Of a stretch of DNA of 64,000 nucleotides, positions 49,584 to 63,251 are shown in pieces. Where the stretch lies: contig OY992833.1 in the NCBI GenBank assembly GCA_963921425.1, positions 15,789,738 to 15,853,737 on the forward strand, read 5' to 3'. Origin of the DNA: Dryas octopetala. Taxonomy: Eukaryota > Streptophyta > Magnoliopsida > Rosales > Rosaceae. A program made the position numbers and the translations under genes. The notes beneath the pieces are model-generated. The model saw only the letters and a program-made list of their open reading frames with translations, had not been told where the DNA came from and did not search any database. Within the stretch, counting starts at the first letter, position 1. Every line of letters starts with the position of its first letter.

Positions 49584-49649
49584 GGCCCCTTGACATTTAA
49601 TTTGTCCCCCCCCCCCCCCCCCCCCGGGGCCCCTTGACATTTAATTTGT
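49584..49649. repeat. 22-bp direct repeat around a C20 run
   Basis: The 22-mer beginning GGCCCCTTGACATTTAAT occurs at 49584-49605 and 49628-49649, separated by 20 C and two G. This looks like a mis-joined or slipped assembly seam, or an unusual small duplication. Confidence 0.85.
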
Positions 49650-50194
49650 ATTTAGCCTCCGGCCGCTAGGCACATATGACTTTTTAGTCATTTTTCATAT
49701 ATAATTTTTGGCCATGTCTTGTTTGTTGATCACTTTAGTGCACCAAACCTACTTTTTACACTTGACTGCAAACTAAAATAAACACATTACTCACAATTTT
49801 CATATGATAATAATTTATTACCATATGCAAATAACCTCACATAAATAATACGAGAATAAATTTGTAACTTCACAAATTTAATTCTCTAATAAATATAAAT
49901 CTTAAAAAGAGTAATGAAGTATAAGCCCACATTACCATCATATTGAATGCTCTTTAAAATATTTGATCGTCACTTTTTAAAATAACTCACAAATTAAGAG
50001 TCTGGTTAATATGAGAGATAAGTGAATGACAACACATCAAAAGATTGGATTTAACACAATTGTAAAACTAATATAGGGTGAAGTAAATCCAACCCTTAAA
50101 TATGTCCTTCTCTTGTCCCTCATATTAAGGGTAATATGCACAAATTAAATATTCAACATGTAACTCATAATTTTATTCACTCTATGTAGTATAT

Positions 50195-51240
50195 TGATCA
50201 TGCATGAACATTAAAAACAATCAACACCATAATAAATATTAACGAATATCAATTCTCTAAAATAACTCACAATAGTAATACTGAATAGAGTAATCCTCAT
50301 AACTTAAAAAAAAAAAAAAAAGTAAGTAATAACTCAGATTCATCAATTATTGAATGGTTATCAAATAATAAAGTGGAACATTTAATTTTTTATTTTTTTT
50401 TAAAAACGTAATCCCCACATTGAACGATTGTTCAACAAATTGAAAAACATTCGAATCAATAACTGAGAATGGGTCACATACATACTATAATGAGTATAAA
50501 GCAATCCTCATCACATATTAATTATGACTCTCTTTTTAACATAAATAAGCACTACCTAATAGACCATATATGAAATAATTAATATAACGTATGATACACA
50601 TATAATTGAATATTCTTAAAAGTACAACTATAAAATTTCAATGCATACTTATTTAACAACATTGGATAAATATTGAAAGCATGTAAACTCAATAATTGAT
50701 CATGCATGAACATTAAAAGCAATCAACACCATAATAAATATTAACGAATATCAATTCTCTATAATAACTCACAATAGTAATACTAAATAGGGTAATCCTC
50801 ATAACTTCAAAAAAAAAAAAAAAAGTAAGTAATAACTCACATTCATCAATTATTGAATGGTTATCAAATAATAAAGTAGAACAGTTAATTATTATTTTTT
50901 TTTAAAACGTTATCCCCACATTGAACGATTGTTCAACAAATTGAAATTAAACATTCTAATCAATAATAACTGAGAATGGGTCACATACATACTATAATGA
51001 GTATAAAGCAACCCTCATCACATATTAATTATGACTCTCTTTTTAACATAAAGCACTACCTCATAGACCATATATGAAATAATTAATATAACGTATGATA
51101 CACATATAATTGAATATTCTTAAAATACAACTATAAAATTTCAATGCATTCTTATTTAACAACATTGGATAAATATTGAAATGAAGATATACATTGGATA
51201 TAAATTTCATGCTAACTCAAAATGATAAAGGCATGTAAAC
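50195..51240. repeat. 502-bp tandem duplication
   Basis: Copy 1 starts at 50195 and copy 2 at 50697, both with TGATCATGCATGAACATTAA. They stay collinear through GTAAGTAATAACTCA, GAACGATTGTTCAACAAATT and ACAACATTGGATAAATATTG. Copies differ by scattered substitutions and small indels. Copy 2 keeps about 50 bp near its end (from about 51182) that copy 1 lacks. It is non-coding and AT-rich. Confidence 0.93.
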
Positions 51241-51979
51241 TCAAATACTCATACAAACTTAAATGTCAAAATTAATATTAGCAATAATGTGTACTAAAGT
51301 GTGGAGGTCGAATGTAACCGACATAAGATAACGATGCTGCAAAAGTTTTCAAAATTAAATTAAGAGATAATTAGACTTAGGTCCTTTAGAAAAATAGATT
51401 TTAGATGGAGATCGGAGGTGTTTTAAAATTTATAAGAAAATCCTTTTAATTTATAATAAAGTCATTTTAATTTATAAGAAAATCATTTTAATTCATAATA
51501 AAGTCCTTCCCCGATTTGAAGGGTATTTCCCTCTATATATGTGAAGGGTATTTTCTTTCCTAGGGTGTAGAGTAGGTTTTGTAAATGCTGCATGTTAAGT
51601 TTTAACTCTGAGATTTTGGGCAAAGCTTAAAATCTTGGAGTTAAAACCTAACATAAAGCCGTCAAAGAAGAAAAATAAAAGGATTTAATTAAAAAACCTA
51701 AATCACTACCAGTCATAATCTAAGAAAGACTCATAAAATGGACTAAATTCTAAGTTTCCCTTAAATTAATGACAGAACTTAAATGCATGGAAGAAATGGG
51801 GGCATGGAGTTAAAGAAGACGGTTTTCTCTGTCATCTCATAACGGTTAAATATTTCAAACTCACATAAATATATGAAACTTTTAAACATAATTAAATAAT
51901 ATAATAAATCATTAAATAAAAGAAAATATAAAAAATATACTAAAAATAAACCCCAAATAAATAAAGTTATAAATATAAA

Positions 51980-52330
51980 TATAAACATCAAAATGTTATA
52001 AATCATAAGGTTTAATGTGTGGATGACCACCATTACTATACCTTTGAAATATCATGTAACCTATGCATTAATGATGGTTTTGCAACCTATATTTTAATAA
52101 TGGTGATTAGTGGTTTTTTAACCTACAATTATAGGTGGTTAATGATTTGTATTAAGAGTCCTATCATTGTAAGCCTATAAATAGACATCTCCACCAAAAA
52201 TGGAATAGACAAGCTAGCTAATTGAGAAACACTCTTTGTTACTTTAGTTTTCCATATATATTTTTCTTTCTAGTTTATAACACAAAAGTAATTTTAATTT
52301 TAATTCTAAGTCATTAAATTTCCAACATCC
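51980..52330 (+). mobile_element. Possible solo LTR
   Basis: It contains a promoter-like GCCTATAAATAGACATCTCC (about 52175) followed by ATTGAGAAACACTC, a layout seen in plant retrotransposon LTRs. It could run from TGTG (near 52015) to CCAACA (near 52327). No target duplication, primer-binding site or internal domain was found. Confidence 0.3.
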
Positions 52331-54026
52331 TCTCCAACAACCGATTTATCAAAATCTTAAAAAAGTGTACCAATATCCGAAAGTATTGAAAAAAAAAGTT
52401 TTCATGAAAGTCTCATTTTTGAAGTGTACCTATTTGGAGTCGCCTTAAATAATTATTTAACAAAATTCATGTTACTTAGTAGGAAGTAGTCCAAGTTTTA
52501 ACCCGTTCGCTTCTACTTGCAGAGCCAACCGTGGTGATTCCTCGGTCAAGTTACAACATCCTTATTGCATGGAGAGGGGGGGTGTCACATTGAAATGTTA
52601 CACAACTAATCTATTCTTTCTAATAACCTAATTTTTTCTTTAATATTTTTCTAAAGTATAGAGGCAAAATACTTGCTAAAATGTCTGAAAGAAGCTAAAG
52701 CAAGGACAATGAGAAATATTTGAGATTTTGGTTTTTTGTAAGGAAAAATTTATATGAAAGCTTTATCATATCTCACTGCCATGAAAAAAAATTTCTTAAC
52801 TACGCCACTACTATAAATAGTATCTAGTTCAGGTAGTTCAAGTGTTCAATGACAATCAATGTCCTTCAAAATATGATGTGGTTATGGAATATGGACTTCT
52901 AGCTCTCAAGTGTCACCCACCTAGCTAGTGGATCTGGCTCTGACACACATTGAAATATTGAATGAGAAATAGTAATATTAATAAGCCTTATATTATGAAT
53001 TTATGAGTAGTGAGATTGCTTCTGTAATGTGTGGTTCTAGAAATGTACAGATCGAAGATCGAGTGGGGCGATCCCATTACTCGTCACTGCCAGCATGGGA
53101 TGGCTTTTATGATCCTCATCCTCGTCATATTGATAGCTCTCCATAAATAATAGTATTGATGATATATTTGTAATCTTAATTAGGCTTCTAGCTTGGTGTG
53201 AGGTCATGAGAACTGAGAAGAAAATTGAGTCCCAAGTACATTTTTTCTTTTTTATGTGTAAAAGAGAAAAAGGCAAAGCTCGTACTATTACTATGAATGC
53301 AAGTAAAGTACTTTATCACTAAATTTATAAATCTTTAGAATTATAATTTTTAATTTAAAAAAAAGTCAAATTTGAAATATTTATACTATTATACAGAAAA
53401 TACAGAAAAATATCACTAGCTAAATTAATAACTAACTAATATAAAATTTAACAACTCAAAATTCACGTGAATATAAAAACTAATTAAAGTTAACATTGTT
53501 AACTTACATTAACACTCATTGCCTCCATCAACCTCAATCATCTCTATTAATCTCAATTATCTCCATCAACCTTCATTTCCTCAACTATGTCTTAAATTTT
53601 TCATTCACTGATATTACTGTTTATCTTTTAGATCGAGAATGGTTTATACAAGGGATTAATTATGAGTGACTATTTTATAAGAATCCTTAGATTAATTAAA
53701 TGACATATATTTTATTAACTTAAAACTTCACCCATACCCATTATATTACCTGATAACCCGTTTTAAATTACTGACCCTTAAGAAAAAAAATTCACCCAAA
53801 CTCATTTTATTCATTTTTCTTGTTTTTTACCTCATTTACCGACGAGTTCACCATATACTTTTCTAAGTGTAAAATAAGGCTTGTAGAGGTTGCATGCTAA
53901 GTTAATATTATGATGAAAATCATGTGTTATTTGGTTAAATCTAAGGGCTCTTATAAAAATATAAAATAGTTTTTCACAATCCTTCATAATTAGTCCATCA
54001 GGAGCTATACTCTTCTATTTTAATTA

Positions 54027-54222
54027 AGAATAATATTAGGGATCCTAAATTTATTTTTTAAATTTGGATCCTAAATGATATGATTGTGATAGTGTATCTG
54101 TACACATTTTACTTGTAAATAAATAAATGTGAACCAAAATATGAATCTATCAAATGGTGCTACGCCATTTAAAATTCAAATTTAAGATACAAATTTGAGA
54201 TCTCTAACACTATTTTTCATAA
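54027..54222. mobile_element. Foldback MITE candidate
   Basis: The left AATATTAGGGATCCTAAATTT and the right AAATTTGAGATCTCTAACACT are imperfect inverted repeats about 190 bp apart. It is non-coding, and the target duplication is unresolved. Confidence 0.5.
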
Positions 54223-55242
54223 TCTTTTGATTTTAATCCATTAATCATTGTTGATTCGCATGAACAATATGATCAATACATCATCCAACCAAACAAAGAA
54301 TCTAATCTGTTAAACTTACAAGCAATTAAGAAATTGAGGCACAATTTTCGTCGAAAAAAGAAGTAAGGCACAATAGTACAATACCATTAACTTTTTCCTA
54401 TTGAAGTTAAGATTGTGTATTTTATTAATCAAGAAATGAAGATTGTTTCTTAATTGGTGTTTTCCATTAGAAAATGGCAGTTAGCAACTGAGCACATCTT
54501 GCCCTTTTTGTAAGCAAGTGAAAATTGAAATTCATAAAGGGCATTATCAATAAACAAAAAACCAGCAAAAAACATACAACAAATAATAATAATAAAAAAA
54601 GCTTACCCCGTCAGTTCGATCTTTTTGTCTGCCGGCCTCACAGCCCACTAGTCACTAGGTAATCCCAAGTCCCAACCTCCAACAATGAATAAATTATTCC
54701 ATATATCTGATAAGTGTTAAGCCATTTGGACAATGTTTTTACAAAGGCTGCCATTGATATAATAAACTAATAAAGAAGAAAAAATTATATATTTTTTTTA
54801 TCTTCCCCTGTTAAGTTTTCTTCATCAACCGTCGGCACCATTGCAGTACCCACAATCAATATATCCTTCCACAGCTAGCAGCACCACCCACCATCTATCC
54901 AGTTCACCATTAGGATAGATATATTTGTGACTTAATACTATTGGTCAGATATTTCATTAGGATATGCTTCGTCGTGTATTAAATATATAAAATAATTTCT
55001 CTCAATCATATCTTCAATAAATATAATTTTATGAGTCTATTTTTACTTACCGTGGTAAGCATTATCATCATAATGAATGAATGATACATGTTATAAAAAA
55101 ATGATCAAGTAATGTGTGTCACTCATTTATTATTGTGGTAATGCTTTAAGCAAAAATAAATCCTAATTTTCTCATATCATTGTCATTTTCAATTTTTTAA
55201 ATTTAATATTTTTATTTCTTCTATGCGTTTTTATTTTTGAAA

Positions 55243-55480
55243 AATGCTAGTTGATATTTTTTTTCTCTCTTTTTTATTATATAGTGTAGTTTTATAATGA
55301 GAATTATTCATATCTATAAAAAAATTTACTAAATTAAAAATTATTTAGTTGTTTAATTTTTATAAAATAAATAGATAGTTTTGATTATAGACTTGCCATC
55401 TATTTATCTTGATAAAATATAGATGACTAAACAAGTTTTTAATTTTATTAATTTTTTATAGAAATAATAAAAGGTGATCT
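55243..55480. mobile_element. Foldback MITE candidate
   Basis: The region around 55310-55395 (ATCTATAAAAAAATT, TTATTTAGTTGTTTA, AAATAAATAGATAG) is imperfectly inverted at 55395-55475 (CTATTTATCTTGATAAAAT, TGACTAAACAAG, AATTTTTTATAGAAAT). The outer limits are approximate. Confidence 0.5.
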
Positions 55481-55679
55481 AGAAAATAATTAATTCCGTT
55501 TATACTATACACAACATAATAGGCAGAAAAAAGATAGAAGAATATAAAATAAAAAACCTAGTTAGCATTTACCACTGTCAGTTCTGAACTTCTGATTCAT
55601 AATATTAAATATTCATTAAAATTATTCTTCTTACTGGGATAGTTATTACATTTACTTACAACGAAGATTCTCCTTTCTC

Positions 55680-55690
55680 CTATATATAGA
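55680..55690 (+). promoter_or_regulatory. Candidate TATA box of the diacylglycerol kinase gene
   Basis: CTATATATAG lies about 180 bp upstream of the ATG at 55868 in a pyrimidine-rich context, and a CT-rich and then GA-rich leader follows. This is inference from position and sequence only. Confidence 0.4.
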
Positions 55691-55843
55691 TGTTTTAATA
55701 ATAGTAAATGTATTTATTATATAAAATATCGTTGAATAAAGTGGATTTAATTCTCTTTTTCTTCTTCTTCTTCCCCAATTGGCCTTTTGAGTTTCAATTA
55801 TTGTTTTCAAACGCGCTTTCCAGGGAGAGAAACACACAGAGAC

Positions 55844-55862
55844 AGAGAGAGAGAGAGAGAGA
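55844..55862. repeat. GA tract in the diacylglycerol kinase 5' leader
   Basis: A (GA)n run ending 5 bp before the ATG. The SCY2 leader has a similar tract. Confidence 0.85.
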
Positions 55863-55867
55863 GCGAA

Positions 55868-58800
55868 ATGGACTCGCCGTCGTCGACGACGCGGATCTCA
55901 GCGCGATCGTCGATGATTGAGTCGTTCAAGAGCTGCAGCCTCTCGGGGATGACGATCGACAAGGAGGACCTCAAGAAGAAGCTGCTGATGCCGCAGTACC
56001 TACGCTTCGCCATGCGCGATTCGATTCGGTTAAAGGACCCGAGTGCCGGAGAGAGCCGCCTTCCCGGCAGCAGAGACCTTGTTGCCGCCCCTTCCCAAGA
56101 CAACGTCGTGGAGTCGGCGCCGGAGTCGCCCATGGTGGTGTTTATAAATCCCAAGAGCGGTGGGAGACATGGCCCTATGCTCAAGGAGAGGCTCCAGCAG
56201 TTGATGGGTGAAGAACAGGTTTGTATGTTGTTGTTTCTCAATTTTCTCACCGACCCATTTCAAAATTTTTGTTTTTTTTGAGAATTTTATTTGTGGACCG
56301 TAAAAAAATGAAATTTTTTGTCAGTAATTAATAATGGAAAAGCATTTTTTTAAAATAATTTATAAGTATGTGCATGAATTTACGTGTGATTTTTTTTGGT
56401 TTTTTGTTTGCTTACAGTGTACGTGAAGTTGGTTTCGGGGTTCTTGGTTACGTAGGATAGTTATTGGTTCTTCGTCTTCTTCTTTTTTTCTTCTTTTTGG
56501 TGTGTTACAAAGAAAAAAAAAACAAGTTTATTTTTTGGGAGTTTATGCACTTGGGGTACGTTGTGGGCTTATTGTGTTGTTTTGGAAGTTTTGGGATGTT
56601 TGCTAGTTACCTTAGTTCTGTTCAATTAACATGACTATAATCAGGTCAGAAATGCTTAGTGGATGACTGAACAATGAAAAATTTGTACTGTTCAATCTTC
56701 ACATCCCTGTCCCATTCTCTGTGCTGTATAGAAGACCCCCCTCTCCAAGAGTCATGAACTGGTCCTGTCTCACACTCTCTCTAGAACTCCACCTCATTCT
56801 TACTTTATGGTCAAAATCATATAATGAGAAATAAGGAGTTCTTTGCTCAAAAGGAGTAGAGCTTGTCTGATCCAAAAGTACCAAGTCTGCTAGCAGAGGA
56901 AAACCTTCCTCCTTGATTATTGAAACGATCTCTGCCTCTGCCTTGAGCAAAATCGATTCTTTCCATCGTCTTCTTAAGTCTCCTTTAAGGTTATGTTTGT
57001 TTCCCAGAATTGTGGTTATGTAATTGGTTTGCATTCTCTAAAATGCTTTATCATGTTTAGTAAGTTCAAATTACTTTGGGTTTGCAAACTCATAAACTTG
57101 AGACTGGCCAATGGAAAAAAAAAACACTCATAAACTTGAAGTTTTGCATTATTAAAGGAAGAGTTGGGTTTCAGGCCAAAAAGAAAGGAAGAGTTGAGTT
57201 TTCCCATTCCTTGATAAGAATTCATAATGACAACTGTACACTTATACTATGCTTCCAAAAAATTAAATTCCGTTGGTGTCTTCGTAGACATGCTTACATT
57301 TTCATCATTTCCAAACATTGAAATGGGAATGCTGGATTCATTTGCTTCTAAAAGCCCCATTCCAAGGTATAGGTTTAGGATTTTTAGGATCGATTCTGCC
57401 TAACAGATATAACCTAATAGTCGAAGTGGTTACTATCACCTAGATTACTAAATGTTGATGCCTGCCATGAAGCTTTTGTGTGAGTGTGCTTACAAAAACA
57501 CATGTGAGATTACCATTTAGTCAAATGTATGTGTAGCTTGAAATTGTGCATTTTGGAGTAGGCTGACCTTTTTTCATCTGTGTGTGTGTCTTTTTTTGTT
57601 CCTTTATCTTTTTTTTCTCAGTAATTTTTGTTTATTTTCTTGAGAGGCTTTCTTCATACTTCATTAATTTGTGTACAAAGTGGTTTGTTTTAACTGGATT
57701 TAATTTTCTATGCAGGTTTTTGACCTCTCAGATGTGAAGCCTCATGAATTTGTTCAGTATGGATTGGGTTGTCTAGAGCTGTTGGCTACCCTTGGCGACA
57801 CTTGTGCCAAAGAGTGTCGTGAGAAGATTCGGGTTATGGTATGACATTGGAGCACATTTACTTAAAGCTCATATCCCATAACTACTATGAATTTTGGCAT
57901 CTAGTGAGATCCCTACAATATTTAAATTTGACACAGTAAGATACTGGGATGATTGGGCAGGTTGCAGGGGGTGATGGTACAGTCGGTTGGGTACTAGGCT
58001 GTCTATCTGAACTTCAGAAACAGGGTCGGGAACCAGTTCCTCCAGTAGGAATTGTTCCACTTGGCACGGGAAATGATCTGTCTAGGAGTTTTGGTTGGGT
58101 AAGCCTTCTTAAATGAATTTTGAGTTTGTGGAGATTTTTCTTGCATCATTGAGCATTGGGTTATATGTTCTCACCAGGGTGGTTCATTCCCTTTTGCCTG
58201 GAAATCAGCCATAAAAAAAACCCTATTCAGGGCTACTATGGGTCCCATATGCCGTTTGGATAGGTAAGTCTTCTATTATTAGGTAACCATTGGTACATGT
58301 TTTCAATTCTAAGGCTGGTACAATTGATGCCTCTTTCTAATCATGTCTAGGGAATGATTGTGCTGAGTTAGTGGTCTGGGAATTTAGCAGTTGTGTGCAG
58401 CTAATTTATTTCACGGATCTGTCTAACCTAATTATACTTTAAATTGTTACCAGAATTTACAGAGTCAACAGAATTTGACCAAGTTGTAACATTTCGTCAA
58501 CTTTCTCTAAAATGTTTTTAATTTACTGTTTCTTTTTCTCTTTTTCCACAAAAGGAGGAGAGCAGATAATTTTTATTTTATTTTTTATGCTATACTTTTT
58601 AAAAGAAAAATTCTCATGTAATAAACCTATTGCAAATGGGTTTTATTTGGTGGTTGGTCTGGATTTAATGTTTTTCTATAGGAAAGTTTAATGCTTGTGC
58701 TTGCTACTAGGTTTAGAAGACGAGATAAAAAGTAAGAAAAATATATGAAATTGATCGTGAGTTTTTTTTTTATTGGAAATATTATTTCTTATAATGAACA

Positions 58801-61800
58801 GTTATACCCCGCATATTTTCTAAAAGGTCAATGGACGTTCATGTGTTGAATAGTTCTCTTGTGCACTAGTTTATATGATATAGCATATAATTTTTTTGTG
58901 TTGCTTATATTTATATAATTTGGGATGAGGCCTGTTATAACCAACTCTGTTTGTAGTAACAATAATACTATTTGATTATGCTTTTTTTATCAAGCCAGCA
59001 GTTATATTAATATTTGTTTTTTCATGGTGCAGTTGGCGTATTCTGCTGACAGTGCCAGCTGGTGTAAAAGTGGAGCCATCTCATTGTTTGAAGCTTACAG
59101 AAGAGTGGACTCTTGATGAGGTCGTAAATCTGGTTACTTTACATTCTGCCATTTGCATCACTTAGCTACTTTCTGGGTTTACCTTGTGAATATTAAATTT
59201 TTACAAGTAAAAGGTTTCATTCAGATGTCAAATACTGTGCAAATACATATCCTGATTTCTGTGTTACTCTTCTGGGTTAACCTACATCACATGGTAGATG
59301 TGATTGGTCCATGATTGTATAGGAAGCCCAGCCCATGAAACCTTTACAGGCTTCGGCTAAAATTTCTTGTAAATTTATCTTACATCGTATACTGGGGGAC
59401 TTTTGTATGTATTTACTTGGTTTACCATGTTTTCTTTTTTGTTCACTATAAAGGGGGATTATTTTTTCCTTTTTCATCAGATGCAATTCTGTATCTATTA
59501 AAAGTTAGATTTGATATTTTTGTACATTTTTTGGCCACTAGTAGTATGTCTTTGAGAATGAAATATTTTGGCTGGTGAATGTGAGCTCAAAAAGCATTTG
59601 ATGAAAACATATGAGGTGGTTTGTAAATATGGATGAAATAAGTTAAAGGAATACTGAATACATTATATTGTTGACAAGGTTTGATTTGATTGAAACTTGT
59701 ATTTGTATGGCCCTAAGGATATCATAATTCTATATGTCTATTCTTTATTATTGAAACTTTTTAGTGACTGCAGGGTTTGGAAGTGCAAGGGGATTTACCT
59801 GAGAAAATGACTTCCTACGAAGGAGTGTTTTATAATTACTTTAGCATAGGTATGCTGGCTACATTAGTAGATTGGCTATATTTATTGACGCCTATGGCTT
59901 TTAACATGGTGTTAGATGGTATGATCATGATAAATGCCCATGGCATATCTTATAAGCTTCTATCCAGAGCATACACTCTAAAGGGTCTAGGTACTAAGCA
60001 ATTAATAGAAAGTTAAACCAGAGGTGTGATTTGTATACTGAACCAATACCATTCTTGTGTTCATGTGTTTCCAGTTAACAATCTTGGTCCTTTTCCTCTT
60101 CCAGTAAGGAACTGCACTTCTATAAATCACCTATTATATTGACAATAGATTTAGTTGCAATTCCTACACATTTTGTTCAGCTGTCAAGATGTCCCTTAAC
60201 TCTACATTATCTTGAACAAATATTTGTAGATGGCTTGAGTCAACAATGTTTTATATCTACTATCTCCTGGTTCACAAACCGTTTCACCTAAGATGAGAAT
60301 TTTGTTGTGCAAAGATATTCTTTTCAGAGAAAGATGATTTAAAGATGCTAAAAGTATGGTAGTTGAAGATCTGCAGTCTTTGCACTGAAATGCAGCCTTA
60401 TAGGTTCTTGCTTATGAGGAATTGTCCTTTATGTGAACCTTCTTATTTTTTGTTATTTGGTCTTACAGGAATGGATGCCCAAGTTGCTTATGGGTTCCAC
60501 CATTTACGAAATGAAAAACCCTATCTTGCACAAGGTCCAATTACAAATAAGGTCTGATTTTATCTCTTTTTACCTTTATATATGATTTGAATTTCCTTGG
60601 TGACATGCTTTTATCAATAAGGTCCAATTCCAAACAAGGCATGATTGAATTTCTTTACCTTTAGATATGATTTGAATTTCCTTTGTGGTGTGCTTTTATC
60701 AATGAATTCATTTGCATATATATGACTAGAGAACAATGTTCTTTTGAATAGAAATATATTTGAGTATATTATCAATAAAAAGTAAAAATGTTTTCCTTCT
60801 TTTTTTTTTTTTGGCCAGGAAAAAATGTTTTCCTTCTTAAATACTGAAATTCCAGAAAGAAGAAAACAAATTTTGGGAATCTTTATGTAATTTATTTTTT
60901 ATTTCTTGAAATTATAGAAAATTCTACATTATAAATTGAATCACACCATTTCCATTATGTTTCCCATACAATCATGTTTTAACATTTTATGATTAACCAT
61001 AAAATTTAAGCTGTTTTCTGTTTGTTAGATCTGAGGGCTTTAGGTGGTACAGAACTTACTTTAGATTGTGACTGATCCATCTGTTATTGCAGTTGGTTTA
61101 CTCTGGTTATAGTTGCACTCAAGGTTGGTTCTTCACACCTTGTGCAAGTGATCCAAGTTTAAGGTTTGATATCTCAAAACTGAAGCATTGTTTTATGTAC
61201 TTTGATGGTTGCTCTGCTTGTTATTTTGTTTTATACTGAACAATATATTATTTTGATTAAATAGGGTTTTCTTTGACTGTAATTGTCTTTAGCTTTCTAG
61301 TATCAATTTGAATATTTGGACTTTTAAGAATACAATACTTCTATCCTATGATAAGTTCTCCCTTATTTTAGACGAAATCATCCTTGACTTTGTGTGGGAG
61401 TTGAGTTAAAATGGCCTCTTAATGGTTTTGCTTGATCTATGTCTACAATGCAGTATTCGTTTGATATTGTTCTCCTTTTTATTGGGTGATTATATCTTGG
61501 AATAAAACCGACAGTCCTGTTAATTTTGTCTCCAAGTAATCTTCTCTCATGTTTCTTCAAAAGTTTTAGGAGCCTAAAATGCTGAAATAGTAGATCTGCT
61601 ATTCATTTTGCTTTTTCTAAATCATAAGCTTGCTATTCATTAAACAGTAGTAGCAATAGTGTAAAACCTCAATTTGAATTTGGAGGTTCAAAGACTTGTA
61701 ATGCTCTCTCTGATTTTCTATCCGTTTTCTCATGCATCTAATAATATATCTGGTTGTAGGGGACTAAAGAACATCCTAAAGTTGCATGTCAAAAAGGTCA

Positions 61801-63251
61801 ATTGCTCAGAATGGGAGCAGGTTCCAGTTCCCTCAAGGTAAATTTTTTTTTTTTCTGGTACAAATTTGACAACATAATTTTAAATTATTGGTAATTATTT
61901 TTGTTTGCTTCTCTTTCTCACTTACCTCCTTTTTTTTTGTTTTAAATAAGTCTGCATCACTTACACCTAGGAAAAAATAAAAATAATCTTTGTAAATAAT
62001 CTATGTGTCACTTCCTTTTTTCGTCATCTAATAGAGACTAGATGTGTGTGTCTGGTGCTTGGTATTTTTTTTTTTCTGAACGTAAAATAGTTTAAACTAC
62101 AATGCTGCCAGACATGAAGTACTTTTAAAGGACAAAAATTTTCCTTTTGTTGTTTCTGTTTGTATCATAACAGCTTATATTGTTATTTTGTCTTCTTTCA
62201 GCGTAAGGGCAATTGTTGCTTTAAATCTTCATAACTATGGAAGTGGAAGAAATCCATGGGGTAATCTGAAGCCAGAGTACTTGGAAAAGGTATTATATAG
62301 CTCTTTAGTGAAATGGTGTGGTGTTGCCTATCAGTACTTTGAAGGATGCTGTGTTTTTAGGCCACACACAGAGGAGCTGACACACCCAACACATATTTTG
62401 TTCTTTATGATTGTTTAAAGTTCTCTTATGCAATTTCGGGTTTCCTTGTTGCATTATCTTATGCCTGGAAGAAGGTCCTGGAGTTCTAATTGTGTTTATA
62501 CACCAATTGCTGGGCCTTATTAGGTTTTTTTTTTTTTTCCTCTTATGACTTCACTCTAGAATTATTTTGTAGAATTCAAATCAAAGTTATGAGCTATGAT
62601 TTAACATGCAACTGCGTGCTAGGTTAAATGCTGCTTATCAGATTGACTGCTGAATTCCAAGGTAATAATGGTTTTCTTAAATTTTTATTGTTTCAGAGAG
62701 GCTTTGTTGAGGCGCATGCTGACGACGGTCTTTTAGAAATTTTTGGCCTGAAACAAGGGTGGCATGCATCTTTTGTTATGGTTGAACTTATCTCCGCCAA
62801 ACACATTGCCCAGGTACTGCTATAATTTTTATTTTCATGCTCTAGGTCAACTTTTTACTCATCATGCAAAGGTAAGGCATTGTTGATTTTCTTTTGTTAT
62901 GGTTGATGAGTCTGAGTCTGAAAGTGGGATTACTGTGCCTTCTCTTTTGCCAATTCATTTCTCCAGAGTGCTTGCCATTGTGGATTTTCTATGTTCTATG
63001 TATGCTTGTTATTGTGATTTGATATGCTGGAGTCGAATTTGGAGATCTGTTTTATTGAACCAAACTACACCGTTGTTGTTTAGGCTGCTGCAATTCGGTT
63101 GGAAATTAGAGGTGGAGAATGGAGAAATGCATATATGCAGATGGATGGGGAACCATGGAAGCAGCCGATGGACGATGACTATTCGACATTTGTGGAGATT
63201 AAGAGGTTTCCTAATCAATCACCGATGATTAATGGAGATCCTCAACCATGA
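55868..63251 (+). CDS. Cluster II diacylglycerol kinase, DGK4-like
   Basis: The twelve exons are 55868-56218, 57716-57838, 57961-58098, 58178-58263, 59033-59120, 59774-59849, 60469-60551, 61093-61163, 61760-61837, 62202-62289, 62697-62813 and 63084-63251. They join in frame to 488 aa, the normal length for plant cluster II enzymes. The enzyme phosphorylates diacylglycerol to the lipid signal phosphatidic acid. The catalytic domain has [12 protein letters not shown] (92-103), the ATP-binding [11 protein letters not shown] (161-171) and [14 protein letters not shown] (191-204). The accessory domain follows with [55 protein letters not shown] and [19 protein letters not shown], ending [10 protein letters not shown]. 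Like other cluster II members it lacks C1 fingers and a membrane anchor. Residues such as [10 protein letters not shown] and [11 protein letters not shown] favour DGK4 over DGK3/7, judged from memory of the family. The start ATG follows a GA-rich leader and gives the conserved cluster II N-terminus ([14 protein letters not shown]). Confidence 0.96.

Larger units (their letters stand above)
48316..50194. other. Intergenic DNA with dispersed repeat motifs
   Basis: It holds ACCGAGCGCTAGG and ACCGAGTGCTTGG (48420-48450), self-complementary TTGTGACTATGCAATAGTCA (about 48483) and TGTGACTGTTAGATAGTCAC (about 48653), a CT microsatellite, the poly-C scar near 49606, and a 45-bp outlying copy of the 50-kb tandem unit (about 49364-49412). 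No gene was recognised. Confidence 0.5.
51241..55650. other. AT-rich intergenic DNA, no gene seen
   Basis: No conserved frame or RNA gene. It contains the LTR-like stretch at 51980-52330 and two foldback candidates (54027-54222 and 55243-55480). Otherwise I see nothing. Confidence 0.55.

Noticed and set aside
56699-57034. 111-codon antisense frame in intron 1 of the diacylglycerol kinase gene
   Set aside because: The composition looks protein-like but I recognise no family, and it lies wholly in an intron. It may be a repeat fragment.
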